This document shows positions 52,140 through 61,066 of a DNA stretch of 64,000 bases, piece by piece. Position 1 is the first letter of the stretch. Every line of letters starts with the position of its first letter. The DNA comes from Abyssibius sp040880065. Lineage in GTDB: Bacteria; Pseudomonadota; Alphaproteobacteria; Rhodobacterales; Rhodobacteraceae. The notes under the pieces were generated by a model that was not told the DNA's origin, searched no databases, and was given only the letters and a program-made list of their open reading frames with translations. The stretch lies in NCBI GenBank assembly GCA_040880065.1, contig JBBDJE010000051.1, positions 16,598 through 80,597 on the forward strand, written 5' to 3'. Both the position numbers and the translations under genes were made by a program.

Positions 52140-52703
52140 CTAAACCTGCATAATCTCGGCCTGTTTGCTTTCAAGCACCTTGTCGACCATGCCAATATGC
52201 AGGTCGGTCGATTCCTGAATTTCATCGGCCCACAGCTTCTGGTCGTCTTCCGACATCCCGTCGGCCTTGGCCTTTTTAAGCTGGTCCATCCCGTCACGGC
52301 GCACGTTGCGCACGGCTATGCGGGCGTTTTCGGCATAGGTGCCAGCAAGCTTTGCCAATTCGCGGCGGCGCTCTTCGTTCAACTCGGGAATGGGCAGGCG
52401 CAGGGTCGTGCCATCCATCACCGGGTTGATGCCAATACCCGCATTGCGAATAGCCTTGTCCACGGCGATAACCATGGCCTTGTCCCACACATTGACCGTA
52501 ACCATGCGCGGTTCGGGCACGTTGATTGTAGCCACCTGATTTATGGGTGTGGGGCTGCCGTAAGCCTCGACCGTGACCGCATCCAGCATGCTGGCGCTGG
52601 CGCGACCGGTGCGCAGCGAGGCAAAATCGTGCTTTAACGCCGTGATTGCGCCATCCATCCGTTTGTTGATGTCATCAATATCAATGTCCAACGCGTCTGA
52701 CAT
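52140..52703 (-). CDS. frr: Ribosome recycling factor
   Basis: RRF, with EF-G, splits the ribosome after termination. The 187-residue protein has DDINKRMDGAITALKHDFASL, RTGRASASMLD, the LPIPELNEERRRELAK hinge and VRNVRRDGMDQLKKAKADG. The start at 52703 is preceded by a G-run and matches the family; an ATG at 52715, overlapping the pyrH stop, would add four residues. Confidence 0.97.
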   Translation of the reverse strand: MSDALDIDIDDINKRMDGAITALKHDFASLRTGRASASMLDAVTVEAYGSPTPINQVATINVPEPRMVTVNVWDKAMVIAVDKAIRNAGIGINPVMDGTTLRLPIPELNEERRRELAKLAGTYAENARIAVRNVRRDGMDQLKKAKADGMSEDDQKLWADEIQESTDLHIGMVDKVLESKQAEIMQV

Positions 52704-52714
52704 ATGCGCCCCCA

Positions 52715-53452
52715 TTATTTTTGTTCAACCACAGTAAAGCGGCCCTTACCTTGCAGGATTGAAACAAAACCACCCGAATCTGCAAGGCTGAATACCACAA
52801 TCGGCAGTTTATTGTCGCGCGCTAGCGCAATAGCCGAGGCATCCATGACCTTAAGGTGCTTTTGCAACACATCATCATAGGTGATGCGCTCAAACCGCTT
52901 GGCATTGGGGTTTTTCTTTGGGTCGCTGTCATAAACGCCGTCAACCGAGGTGCCTTTGAAAATAACTTCGCAGCCCATTTCGGTGGCGCGCAGCGTGGCG
53001 GCTGTGTCGGTGGTAAAATAAGGGTTGCCTGTGCCTGCGGCAAAAATCACCACGCGGCCCTTTTCAAGGTGGCGCACGGCGCGGCGGCGGATGTAGGGCT
53101 CGCAGATCTGGTCCATCGGAATGGCCGAAACAACGCGGGTGAAGGTATCCATCGCCTCTAGCGCCGATTGCATGGCCAGCGCGTTCATAACTGTGGCCAG
53201 CATGCCCATATAGTCGGCGGTCGTGCGCTCCATGCCCTGCGCGCTGCCCTGCAGCCCACGGAATATATTGCCGCCGCCGATAACCACGCATACTTCAACA
53301 CCCAAATCGACAACCGATTTGATTTCGGCCGCAATGCGTTCCACTGTCGGCGGGTGCAGCCCGTATTGCCCTGGCCCCATCAGCGCCTCGCCCGAAATTT
53401 TGAGCATAACCCGTTTGTAATTATGCGGCGGCGGTGTGGCGTCCGAGGTCAT
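52715..53452 (-). CDS. pyrH: Uridylate kinase
   Basis: PyrH phosphorylates UMP and is regulated by GTP and UTP. The 245-residue hexameric kinase has YKRVMLKISGEALMGPGQYG, VVIGGGNIFRG, ADYMGMLATVMNALAMQ, GTGNPYFTTDTAATLRA and DGVYDSDPKKNPNAKRF. A short N-terminal extension (MTSDATPPPHN) precedes the kinase fold. It lies 211 bases downstream of tsf behind a terminator, so it must have its own promoter in that gap. Confidence 0.98.
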   Translation of the reverse strand: MTSDATPPPHNYKRVMLKISGEALMGPGQYGLHPPTVERIAAEIKSVVDLGVEVCVVIGGGNIFRGLQGSAQGMERTTADYMGMLATVMNALAMQSALEAMDTFTRVVSAIPMDQICEPYIRRRAVRHLEKGRVVIFAAGTGNPYFTTDTAATLRATEMGCEVIFKGTSVDGVYDSDPKKNPNAKRFERITYDDVLQKHLKVMDASAIALARDNKLPIVVFSLADSGGFVSILQGKGRFTVVEQK

Positions 53453-53612
53453 GGAATCTCCTGTTTGGGTTTGGCGCGTAAAATGGTGTAAAATCGTCTT
53501 CGGTTCAATGCCAAATGGCGGATGCCCGAAATGAACCGGCGATCAGTTGCCAAAGGCCAGCCAACATCGGTGGGTTTGATGACCTTCGCGCTGGTTCTGT
53601 CTGCACAATAAA

Positions 53613-53642
53613 AAGGCCCGGCAACTTGCGCTACCGGGCCTT
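53613..53642 (-). terminator. Intrinsic terminator of rpsB-tsf
   Basis: The 9-bp stem AAGGCCCGG/CCGGGCCTT with a 12-base loop is followed, on the minus strand, by a T-run (TTTTTA). It lies about 20 bases after the tsf stop and separates tsf from pyrH. Confidence 0.88.
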
Positions 53643-53663
53643 GTTCTAACAAATGATCGCAGC

Positions 53664-54539
53664 TTATGCGCCGCGGGTTTTTGCAACTTCGGCGGCAAAA
53701 TCTTCTTCTTCTTTTTCGATGCCTTCGCCTACCGACATGCGCACGAAACCGGTGATTTCAACGCCTGCTTCTTTGGCTGCCGCGCCGACCGTGAGGTCGG
53801 GGTTGATGACAAAAGCCTGATTGAGCAGCGTCACCTCCTGGAAGAATTTCTGCATGCGGCCCTTGATCATGTTCTCGATGATCGCTTCGGGCTTGCCGGA
53901 TTCACGGGCCTGCTCGGTCAGAACGGCTTTTTCGCGCTCTACCAGTTCGGCGGGCAAATCAGCCTCAGACAGCGAGGCGGGGCTGGTGGCGGCAATATGC
54001 ATGGCGATTTGTTTGCCAATGCCGTTATCAGCACCTTTCAGCGCAACCAACACGCCGATTTTGCCTTTGCCTTCGGCAACCGCGTTATGCACATACATCG
54101 CCACGGAATCGCCGCTCAGGCGGGCCATGCGGCGCACGCTCATATTCTCGCCAATGGTGACGATTTTATCGGTCACAACTTCGGCAACGGTTTTGCCGTT
54201 CAAAGGTGCGCTCAGCAGTGCTTCGTAGTCCTCAACGCCAGTCGCGGCAGTGGTGATCGAGCCAACCAGCGCCTGAAACTCGGCGTTCTGGGCCACGAAG
54301 TCGGTTTCCGAGTTCACTTCGACAACAACACCTGTATTGCCCGAAACCATCGCGCCAACGAGGCCTTCGGCAGCCACGCGGCCTGCCTTCTTGGCGGCTT
54401 TGGCCAAGCCCTTGGTGCGCAGCCAGTCAACGGCGGCTTCCATATCGCCTTCGGTTTCGACAAGCGCTTTTTTCGCGTCCATCATGCCTACGCCAGTGGA
54501 ATCGCGCAGTTCTTTTACCATGCTTGCGGTGATCGACAT
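53664..54539 (-). CDS. tsf: Elongation factor Ts
   Basis: EF-Ts recharges EF-Tu with GTP. The 291-residue protein has the UBA-like N-terminus ITASMVKELRDSTGVGMMDAKKAL, the conserved NSETDFVAQNAEF in the first core domain, a second dimer-core domain and the C-terminal FVRMSVGEGIEKEEEDFAAEV. An AAAGGAG ribosome site precedes it. It follows rpsB, separated by a GC-rich hairpin. Confidence 0.98.
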   Translation of the reverse strand: MSITASMVKELRDSTGVGMMDAKKALVETEGDMEAAVDWLRTKGLAKAAKKAGRVAAEGLVGAMVSGNTGVVVEVNSETDFVAQNAEFQALVGSITTAATGVEDYEALLSAPLNGKTVAEVVTDKIVTIGENMSVRRMARLSGDSVAMYVHNAVAEGKGKIGVLVALKGADNGIGKQIAMHIAATSPASLSEADLPAELVEREKAVLTEQARESGKPEAIIENMIKGRMQKFFQEVTLLNQAFVINPDLTVGAAAKEAGVEITGFVRMSVGEGIEKEEEDFAAEVAKTRGA

Positions 54540-54579
54540 TGTCGCTCTCCTTTAAGAATTCTGGGTTTGAAACAAAGAC

Positions 54580-54598
54580 GGGGGGCATGCCGCCCCCC
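54580..54598 (-). terminator. Possible attenuating hairpin between rpsB and tsf
   Basis: A GC-only 7-bp stem (54580-54586 with 54592-54598, 5-base loop) lies between the rpsB stop and the tsf ribosome site. On the minus strand it is followed by TCTTTGTTT, a poor T-run, so partial termination is possible. Confidence 0.4.
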
Positions 54599-54620
54599 GC
54601 ATCAGCCGGGTTAGGCCGGA

Positions 54621-55391
54621 TTATTCAGCAGCGCCTGCAGCGGCAATCGCCTCTTCGGTCGGTGCGTCTTCCATGGCGCCAACATCAACACCACGGGCAC
54701 CCATCTGCTGGGCCATACCATCAAGTGCGGCACGGGCGATCAGGTCGGTGTAAAGCGCGATGGCGCGGCCAGCGTCGTCATTGCCGGGGATCGGGAAGTC
54801 GATGCCGCGCGGGTCGGAGTTGGTATCGAGAACCGCAATCACCGGAATGCCCAGTTTTTTGGCTTCGGTAATGGCCAGCGCTTCCTTGTTTGTGTCGATC
54901 ACGAACAACAGGTCCGGCACGCCGCCCATCGAGCGGATACCGCCAAGCGAAGCCTGCAATTTGGCTTGCTCGCGTTCCATGCCCAAACGTTCTTTCTTGG
55001 TCAGGCCAGCGGCCCCGCCTTCCAGCGCTTCGTCAAGCTGTTTGAGGCGGGCAATCGAGTTTGAAACGGTCTTCCAGTTGGTGAGCGTGCCGCCCAGCCA
55101 GCGGTGGTTCATGTAATACTGTGCCGAACGCTCGGCAGCTTCGGACACGGCTTTGGAAGCCTGCCGCTTGGTGCCAACGAACAAAATGCGCCCGCCTTTG
55201 GCAACAGTGGCCGAAACAGCCTGAAGCGCTGCATCGAGCAGCGGCACGGTCTGTGTCAGGTCCATGATGTGGATGCCGTTACGGTCGCCGTAAATATACG
55301 GGCCCATCAGCGGGTTCCAGCGGTGGGTCTGGTGGCCAAAGTGAACGCCTGCTTCCAAGAGCTGGCGCAATGTAAACTCGGGTAGAGCCAT
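54621..55391 (-). CDS. rpsB: 30S ribosomal protein S2
   Basis: S2 is a late-assembling 30S protein that also represses its own operon in enterobacteria. The 256-residue protein has FTLRQLLEAGVHFGHQTHRWNP, GIHIMDLTQTVPLL, LFVGTKRQASKAV, MNHRWLGGTLTNWKT, PDLLFVIDTNKEALAITEA and GIPVIAVLDTNSDPRGIDFPIPGND. The C-terminus is acidic and Ala-rich. Its leader is long and structured. Confidence 0.98.
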   Translation of the reverse strand: MALPEFTLRQLLEAGVHFGHQTHRWNPLMGPYIYGDRNGIHIMDLTQTVPLLDAALQAVSATVAKGGRILFVGTKRQASKAVSEAAERSAQYYMNHRWLGGTLTNWKTVSNSIARLKQLDEALEGGAAGLTKKERLGMEREQAKLQASLGGIRSMGGVPDLLFVIDTNKEALAITEAKKLGIPVIAVLDTNSDPRGIDFPIPGNDDAGRAIALYTDLIARAALDGMAQQMGARGVDVGAMEDAPTEEAIAAAGAAE

Positions 55392-55417
55392 TGTCGTTTC
55401 CTTTCCGGTTTCGCCTT

Positions 55418-55540
55418 GGCAGAGAATCAGGGCCTTGCCCCAACCGGTGGATCTGGGGGGATGTCTGTCCCCAAACCCGTCTCTGCCTGTGAATTTAGTA
55501 AGCGCGAGTTACCCCCTTCGGCGACATTGTGCAAGGGGGT
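55418..55540 (-). promoter_or_regulatory. Structured rpsB leader and upstream inverted repeat
   Basis: Read on the minus strand, an 8-bp stem GGCAGAGA (55480-55487) / TCTCTGCC (55418-55425) encloses about 54 bases with an inner GGGG/CCCC hairpin. It ends 26 bases before the rpsB start. Further upstream ACCCCCTT/AAGGGGGT (55511-55518 and 55533-55540) forms a second inverted repeat that overlaps a possible promoter (TTGCAC, 17 bases, TAACTC). Leader regulation by S2 is inferred. Confidence 0.45.
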
Positions 55541-55662
55541 GAAATGTGACAATCGGAATAATCTTGCCGCCTTGGGGGCAACACCACCACTTTTTGCGGT
55601 GACATTGCGGCGGTATCCCTGTATCTGGCAGGAAATACACAAAGACCAAAAGGCGATGGCTG

Positions 55663-56544
55663 ATGAAAACCGGTGCTCATATCGACCCGAAATATATTTC
55701 GTTCAACCAGTCGCTGCCGCGGGGGCTGCAGTCTGCCACCATCCGGCTGATCGAAAACCTGACAGGGCGCATCAAGGTGCTGCGGCTGGCGCAAAAACAT
55801 GCCAACCAGCCTGCCCTGCCCGGCAATTTCTGGAAGCAGGCGTTAACGCGGATGGGCGTTGACAACGAAGTATCGCCCGAGGCTTTGGCCCGCATCCCCA
55901 AAACCGGCCCGCTGGTGGTGTTTGCCAATCATCCGCATGGTCTGGTCGATGGCATGGTGCTGTGCAACAATATCTCGCGCGTGCGGTCGGATTTCAAAAT
56001 CCTGACCCGCCCCTTCCTGACCAAGCTTGAAGAGATCAACCCGCATATGATGCCCGTGGCCTATAACCACGAACCCGACGCGATTGAGAAAAACATCCAG
56101 ATGCATAAAGACGCAATCGCGCATGTGCGCGGCGGCGGCTGTCTTATCCTGTTCCCCGCCGGGGCCGTGGCGCGTGCCAAAAGCTGGTGGGGCGATGCCA
56201 AGGAGATGGAGTGGACAACTTTTATGGCGCGCCTCATCCTGCGCGGCAACGCCACGGCGCTTCCGATGTATTTCAACACACGAAACAGCCGCTGGTTCCA
56301 GATGGCAGCGCAGTTTTCCGACACGGCCCGTCAAGGGCTGTTGATGCACGAAATCGCCCGCAGCTTTGGCACCACAATGCGCCCAGTGGTCGGCCAGCCC
56401 ATTTCGCACACCGCCTTTCAGGGCATGGGGCTGAAAATGCCGGAAATGACCCGCAAGCTTTATGACATGACCATGGCGCTGGCCCATTCCCCCGATGGCG
56501 ATGCCCTGCCCGCCGAACTGGAACTGCCGCGCGCCGCAGAATGA
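55663..56544 (+). CDS. Lysophospholipid acyltransferase (PlsC-like)
   Basis: The 293-residue protein is a 1-acyl-glycerol-3-phosphate acyltransferase family member. The HX4D catalytic motif is in FANHPHGLVDG (His90, Asp96), the second motif is near KILTRPFLTKL, and the third is LILFPAGAVARAK near residue 165. Related alphaproteobacterial proteins act in phospholipid or ornithine-lipid synthesis, so the acyl acceptor is uncertain. It has no obvious membrane helix. The stop overlaps the psuK-like start by 4 bp, which makes an unexpected operon with pseudouridine breakdown. Confidence 0.87.
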   Translation: MKTGAHIDPKYISFNQSLPRGLQSATIRLIENLTGRIKVLRLAQKHANQPALPGNFWKQALTRMGVDNEVSPEALARIPKTGPLVVFANHPHGLVDGMVLCNNISRVRSDFKILTRPFLTKLEEINPHMMPVAYNHEPDAIEKNIQMHKDAIAHVRGGGCLILFPAGAVARAKSWWGDAKEMEWTTFMARLILRGNATALPMYFNTRNSRWFQMAAQFSDTARQGLLMHEIARSFGTTMRPVVGQPISHTAFQGMGLKMPEMTRKLYDMTMALAHSPDGDALPAELELPRAAE

Positions 56545-57428
56545 GCGTAGCGCCGGTTCTTTGTATTGGCTCGGCCTTGTGGGACGTGATCGCCATGGCC
56601 AGCCGGCAGATGAATATCGGCGATGACATTGCTGGCAGTATCCAGCGCCGCCCGGGTGGCGTTGCGCTCAACATTGCCGTAGCCCTTGCCGCGCATGGCG
56701 TGACGCCAACGCTTCTTTCCACCATCGGGGCCGATAGCGATGGTGATACGCTGATCGCGCTGCTTGCCGCGCAAGGTGTCGACTGCACCCATGTTTTGCG
56801 CAGCTTTGATCCGACCGGCAGTTATTTGGCCATCGAATCCCCCGGTGGGGATCTTTTTGGTGCAATCGCCGATTGTGCGGGGCTGGAGCGTGCGGGTGAT
56901 GCCGTGCTCGCCCCCGCGACCAACGGCCCGCTTGCGCCCTTTAGCGGCGAAGCCCTTGTCGATGGTAACCTGCCTGTTGAATTGCTAGGCCGCCTGCACG
57001 ACCTGTTGCCGCATGCAAGCCTGTCGCTGGTGCCCGCATCGCCCGGCAAGGCCGACCGCATGCGCCGCCCCATCAGGCGCGGCCATGCGGCGATTTATGT
57101 CAACCGTGGCGAGGCGGAAACGATTTGTGAAACCGCGTTTGGCGACAGCGCAACAGCCGCGCGCGCATTGGTTGCCATGGGCGCGCGTTTTGCGCTTGTT
57201 ACCAATAGTGCCGCCCCTGCAAGCCTTGCCAATGCGCAGCATTGCGTAACCTGCACGCCGCCGCAGGTGAACAGCATTTCAACCACGGGCGCAGGCGATG
57301 TTGTGCTGGCCGCGCATTTTGCCGCACGCCAAGCCAGCCCCACCCCCGATAGCGAAGCCGCCATGTCTGCCCAGCTTACAGCCGCGCTCACTGCCGCTGC
57401 CGCCCATATTACAAAGGCCAACGCATGA
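56541..57428 (+). CDS. psuK: PfkB-family pseudouridine kinase
   Basis: The 295-residue PfkB carbohydrate kinase phosphorylates pseudouridine to pseudouridine 5'-phosphate. Substrate loop RPGGVALNIAVALA and TLLSTIGADSDGD occur near residues 36-60, and the catalytic motif NSISTTGAGDVVLAAHFAA is near residue 245. The function is assigned mainly by its overlap (ATGA) with psuG, because PfkB kinases are hard to separate by sequence alone. An inosine or ribose kinase role is possible but less likely here. Confidence 0.87.
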   Translation: MSVAPVLCIGSALWDVIAMASRQMNIGDDIAGSIQRRPGGVALNIAVALAAHGVTPTLLSTIGADSDGDTLIALLAAQGVDCTHVLRSFDPTGSYLAIESPGGDLFGAIADCAGLERAGDAVLAPATNGPLAPFSGEALVDGNLPVELLGRLHDLLPHASLSLVPASPGKADRMRRPIRRGHAAIYVNRGEAETICETAFGDSATAARALVAMGARFALVTNSAAPASLANAQHCVTCTPPQVNSISTTGAGDVVLAAHFAARQASPTPDSEAAMSAQLTAALTAAAAHITKANA

Positions 57429-58330
57429 AGCTTCCCCTTGTCTTTTCTGCCGAAGTGACAGCGGCGCGTGCCGCCGGTCAGCCGATCGTGGCGCTGGAAT
57501 CCACCATCATCACCCATGGTATGCCCTGGCCGCAAAATTATGAAACCGCCAAACTGGTTGAAGATGATATTCGCCAAGGTGGCGCGGTTCCGGCCACCAT
57601 CGCCGTTTTGAACGGTGCAATCCATATCGGGCTGGATGATGCGCGCCTTGCCGAACTGGCCCAAATGCAAAATGTGGCCAAACTGTCGCGCGCCGATCTG
57701 GCCGTTGCGCTGGCCACCGGCATTGCCGGGGCAACAACCGTTGCCGCCACGATGATTTGCGCGCATCTGGCTGGCATTCATGTATTTGCCACGGGCGGCA
57801 TTGGCGGCGTGCATCAGGGTGCCGAAGACAGCTTTGATATTTCAGCCGATCTGCAGGAACTGGCCCACACGCCAGTAACCGTTGTCGCGGCAGGCGCAAA
57901 AGCCATTCTCGACATTCCCAAAACACTGGAAGTGCTGGAAACCAACGGTGTGCCGGTTATCGCCTATGGACAAGACGATTTTCCGGCCTTTTGGTCACGC
58001 AATAGCGGCATTGCAGCGCCCTTGCGGCTGGACAACCCCGCCGATATCGCCGCCGCCCAAAAGCTGCGCAGCGCGCTTGGCCTGCCCGGTGGCCAGCTCA
58101 TCGCCAACGCTGTGCCGCTAAAAGATGAGATCAGCCGCGATACACTGGCCCCGATCATTGCCGCCGCACAGGCGCGGGCAACGAAGGAAGGCATTAGCGG
58201 CAAGGCCGTTACACCCTTCCTGCTGGGCGCAATTCTTGAGGCGACAAATGGCGCATCGCTGGCCACAAATATTGCCCTTGTGCGCAATAATGCCAGGTTG
58301 GCAGCCGCAATTGCACAGCATTTTGGTTAG
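57425..58330 (+). CDS. psuG: Pseudouridine-5'-phosphate glycosidase
   Basis: PsuG splits pseudouridine 5'-phosphate into uracil and ribose 5-phosphate, breaking a C-C glycosidic bond. The 301-residue protein has LPLVFSAEVTAARAAGQPIVALESTIITHGMPWPQN (key residues ALESTIITHGMP), ATTVAATMICAHLAGIHVFATGGIGGVH and TPVTVVAAGAKAILDIPKTLEVLET, all family hallmarks. It allows reuse of pseudouridine from RNA turnover. It overlaps psuK by 4 bp. Confidence 0.95.
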   Translation: MKLPLVFSAEVTAARAAGQPIVALESTIITHGMPWPQNYETAKLVEDDIRQGGAVPATIAVLNGAIHIGLDDARLAELAQMQNVAKLSRADLAVALATGIAGATTVAATMICAHLAGIHVFATGGIGGVHQGAEDSFDISADLQELAHTPVTVVAAGAKAILDIPKTLEVLETNGVPVIAYGQDDFPAFWSRNSGIAAPLRLDNPADIAAAQKLRSALGLPGGQLIANAVPLKDEISRDTLAPIIAAAQARATKEGISGKAVTPFLLGAILEATNGASLATNIALVRNNARLAAAIAQHFG

Positions 58331-58383
58331 GCTATCTTTACGCGGCGTAAACGGCTACCTAGATTAGGCTGAAATCGAGGGTA

Positions 58384-59121
58384 ATGATGGCGCGCAAAGC
58401 AAAAGCATCCAAAAAACAAAAGACCGAAAAGCCGAGCATTCTGCAACGCTTCCGCACCAATTTCCTGACAGGGTTGGTGATCGTCGCCCCCATCATGCTG
58501 ACCGGCTATCTGATCTGGTGGATCATCACGCTGGTTGACGGGCTTATCGTGCCTTGGGTGCCGGCCATCTATAACCCCTCGACCTATCTGGGGCAGGATA
58601 TTCCGGGCTTTGGTGTTGTGGTGTTTTTGCTGTTCACCGGGCTTGTCGGGGCGCTGACCAAAGGGCTGTTCGGCCGCCAGCTTATCAAATTCGGTGAAGA
58701 TATCGTCGAGCGGATGCCAATTGTCCGCTCTATCTACAATGCGCTCAAACAAATCGCCGAAACGGTGCTGAGCCAGACCAACAGTTCGTTTCAGCATGCC
58801 TGTCTGGTGGAATATCCGCGCAAGGGGATATGGGCCATCGCCTTTGTTTCGACCGAAACCAAGGGCGAGGTGAATATGCATACCGGCGATCAGACAGTGT
58901 TGTCGATATTTCTGCCGACCACGCCAAACCCCACCTCGGGGTTTTTGCTGTTCGTGCCGAAGGCCGATGTGGTGCTGCTGGATATGACGGTTGAAGAAGC
59001 CGCCAAACTGGTCATTTCAGCCGGGCTTGTAACACCCCCGATGCGTGAGCCGGGTGTGCCGCCCGGCAAAGGTGCAATCGGTGTCAACCCCGCTGCGGTT
59101 GTCAAAACCAAACAGCAATAG
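58384..59121 (+). CDS. DUF502 family membrane protein
   Basis: The 245-residue protein has a basic N-terminus (MARKAKASKKQKTEKP), two membrane helices (about residues 30-52 and 75-98) and the DUF502 core: RFRTNFLTGLVIVAPIMLTGYLIWWI, RMPIVRSIYNALKQIAETVL, and VEYPRKGIWAIAFVSTET. The family is widespread in bacteria and related to plant COV1-like proteins; its function is unknown. The start may be at either of two adjacent ATG codons. It is convergent with the binding-protein gene, with a hairpin between. Confidence 0.87.
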   Translation: MMARKAKASKKQKTEKPSILQRFRTNFLTGLVIVAPIMLTGYLIWWIITLVDGLIVPWVPAIYNPSTYLGQDIPGFGVVVFLLFTGLVGALTKGLFGRQLIKFGEDIVERMPIVRSIYNALKQIAETVLSQTNSSFQHACLVEYPRKGIWAIAFVSTETKGEVNMHTGDQTVLSIFLPTTPNPTSGFLLFVPKADVVLLDMTVEEAAKLVISAGLVTPPMREPGVPPGKGAIGVNPAAVVKTKQQ

Positions 59122-59137
59122 GCTGGCGCAAAAGGCT

Positions 59138-59159
59138 GGCGTGGCCACAGGGCCACGCC
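59138..59159. terminator. Hairpin between convergent genes
   Basis: GGCGTGGCC-ACAG-GGCCACGCC is a perfect 9-bp stem with a 4-base loop between the stops of the DUF502 gene and the binding-protein gene. No long T-run follows on either strand. Confidence 0.55.
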
Positions 59160-59169
59160 TTGACCGTGG

Positions 59170-60996
59170 CTATTCGTTCTCTGCCCACCACCAGACATCG
59201 GGCAAAAAGCCCACCCAGTCGCCATAGATCGGGATGGTGTCGGGGTAGTGCAGGCGCGCATCATGTGCCAGCCAGCTTTCGGGGTTATACCAGAACGGCA
59301 CCACATAGCGCCCGGTCATCAGCGCCCGGTCAAGCGCTTGGGCGGCAGCGGTAAACGCATCATCGTTGCGCGCTGTCAGCATGGCTTCCACCATCGCATC
59401 AACCGCTGGCGCGTTGACCCCGGCATAATTGCGCGTGCCGGGCTGTTCCACCCCGTTGCTGCCCCAATACAAGCGCTGCTCGTTGCCCGGCGAAAGCGAC
59501 ATGCCCCATGAATAGGTGGTGACATCATAGTCATAGCTATCGCGCCGCTCGGTCATTTGCGCACGGTCCACAAGCTGTGTGCTCGCAAAGATGCCAACCG
59601 CCGTCAGTTGCTGCGTATACAAGCTGGCAAGCCGCTCCTCATCGGGGGTGGAGATCGTGAACTCGAAGCTGAACGCAGCGCCATCGGCATTTTTCAGCAC
59701 ACCGTCCTGCACGGTCCAACCGGCCTCGGCAAACAGCGCCAGGGCCGCGCGCGTATTGGTGCGGTTACGCTCGCCACCCGCCGCAACCGGCAGCGCAAAG
59801 GGGTCCAGCGCGTCGGGCATAAGGCTGTCGGCAAACGGTTCCAGCAGGGCCACAACCGCAGCCGAAGGCGCTTCCTGCCCCATGCCAAAACGCGTGTTGG
59901 AGAAATATGAGGCGATGCGCGGATAGCGCGACTGGTTCACCGTCTGGTTGATGAATTCGAAGTTGAAGGCCAGAATCATCGCCTCGCGCACCCGCCAGTC
60001 GGCGAAAATTTCGCGCCGTGTGTTGAGCACAAAGCCCGACATGCCCGAAGGCCGCTGGTGCTGGATTTCCGATTGCACGATCTCGCCATTTACGGCTGCG
60101 GCAAAGGTATACCCCTCTTCCCAGCGCCGAGGCTCACCATCACGAAACACATTGGTCTGCCCTGCGGTAAAGCTTTGAAACATCGCGTTTGCATCGGTGA
60201 AGTAATCATAGCGGATACGGTCGAGATTGTGGCGCCCTCGGTTGAACGGCAGATCGCGGCCCCAATAATCCGGGTTGCGATCAAAGTTGATATAGCGCCC
60301 CGGCTCGAAATTGCCCACAACATAGGGGCCGGAGCCGATGGGCACGACAAGGTCGCTTTCCTCGAAATCGCGGCCCTCGGGCCAATCGGCTTTACGCAGA
60401 ATCGGGCGCAACCCGATGATGAGCACAAGCTCGCGATCTTCGGTGTTAAACTCGAATCGCACCGAGCGTTCGCCGGTCTGTGTGACAGATTCGACCTTGT
60501 TCCAGGTGTTCAGATACGACGGAACCCCGCGCGTGCCGAGCGTTTCGAACGACCAGATCACATCTTCAATGGTGATCTGCTCGCCATTGGAAAAGGCGGC
60601 TTCCTCGCGCAGGGTAAATTCGACAAAGCTGCGGGCATCATCCGTGTCGATGGTTTCGCAGATCAGGCAATAGAGCGTGAACGGCTCGTCATAGCTGCGC
60701 CCCATGAGTGATTCGTATACATGCGCGCGCACGCCGTAAGGCGCGCGCCCCTTCACGATATAGGGGCTGAAGGCGTCAAACCCACCATATTCGCTATAAA
60801 TCACCTGCCCGCCGGTCGGCGCATCGGGGTTGGCATAGGGCAGATGCGTATAATCCGGCCCCAAAGCAGGCGCGCCATACATGGCTATCGCATGGCTCGG
60901 TTCGGCCAGCACCACGCTGCCAGCCCCTGTGCCAATGGCCAGCGACACCGCCGCCGCTGTCAAAATTCCGCTCACCCTGCTCATCATTTTTTGCAT
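59170..60996 (-). CDS. YejA-like ABC transporter solute-binding protein
   Basis: The 608-residue protein is a family 5 extracellular solute-binding protein closest in pattern to YejA, which binds oligopeptides. It has a signal peptide (MMSRVSGILTAAAVSLAIGT..., cleavage near VLAEP), then YGAPALGPDYTHLPYANPDAPTGG, YGGFDAFSPYIVKG, YESLMGRSYDEPFTLY and AFNFEFINQTVNQSRY, typical of the group. No permease or ATPase gene is next to it: both neighbours lie on the other strand. The rest of the transporter must be elsewhere or shared. Confidence 0.88.
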   Translation of the reverse strand: MQKMMSRVSGILTAAAVSLAIGTGAGSVVLAEPSHAIAMYGAPALGPDYTHLPYANPDAPTGGQVIYSEYGGFDAFSPYIVKGRAPYGVRAHVYESLMGRSYDEPFTLYCLICETIDTDDARSFVEFTLREEAAFSNGEQITIEDVIWSFETLGTRGVPSYLNTWNKVESVTQTGERSVRFEFNTEDRELVLIIGLRPILRKADWPEGRDFEESDLVVPIGSGPYVVGNFEPGRYINFDRNPDYWGRDLPFNRGRHNLDRIRYDYFTDANAMFQSFTAGQTNVFRDGEPRRWEEGYTFAAAVNGEIVQSEIQHQRPSGMSGFVLNTRREIFADWRVREAMILAFNFEFINQTVNQSRYPRIASYFSNTRFGMGQEAPSAAVVALLEPFADSLMPDALDPFALPVAAGGERNRTNTRAALALFAEAGWTVQDGVLKNADGAAFSFEFTISTPDEERLASLYTQQLTAVGIFASTQLVDRAQMTERRDSYDYDVTTYSWGMSLSPGNEQRLYWGSNGVEQPGTRNYAGVNAPAVDAMVEAMLTARNDDAFTAAAQALDRALMTGRYVVPFWYNPESWLAHDARLHYPDTIPIYGDWVGFLPDVWWWAENE

Positions 60997-61066
60997 TCCT
61001 TATGTTATGCGACTTGCACGCAATGCGCTAAGCTTAGCGCTCCCTTGGATTATTTTCAAAAACTAC

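Noticed and set aside
55416..55862. A 148-codon frame upstream of and overlapping the acyltransferase
   Set aside because: It crosses the rpsB leader and the acyltransferase N-terminus in another frame; no ribosome site or similarity supports it.
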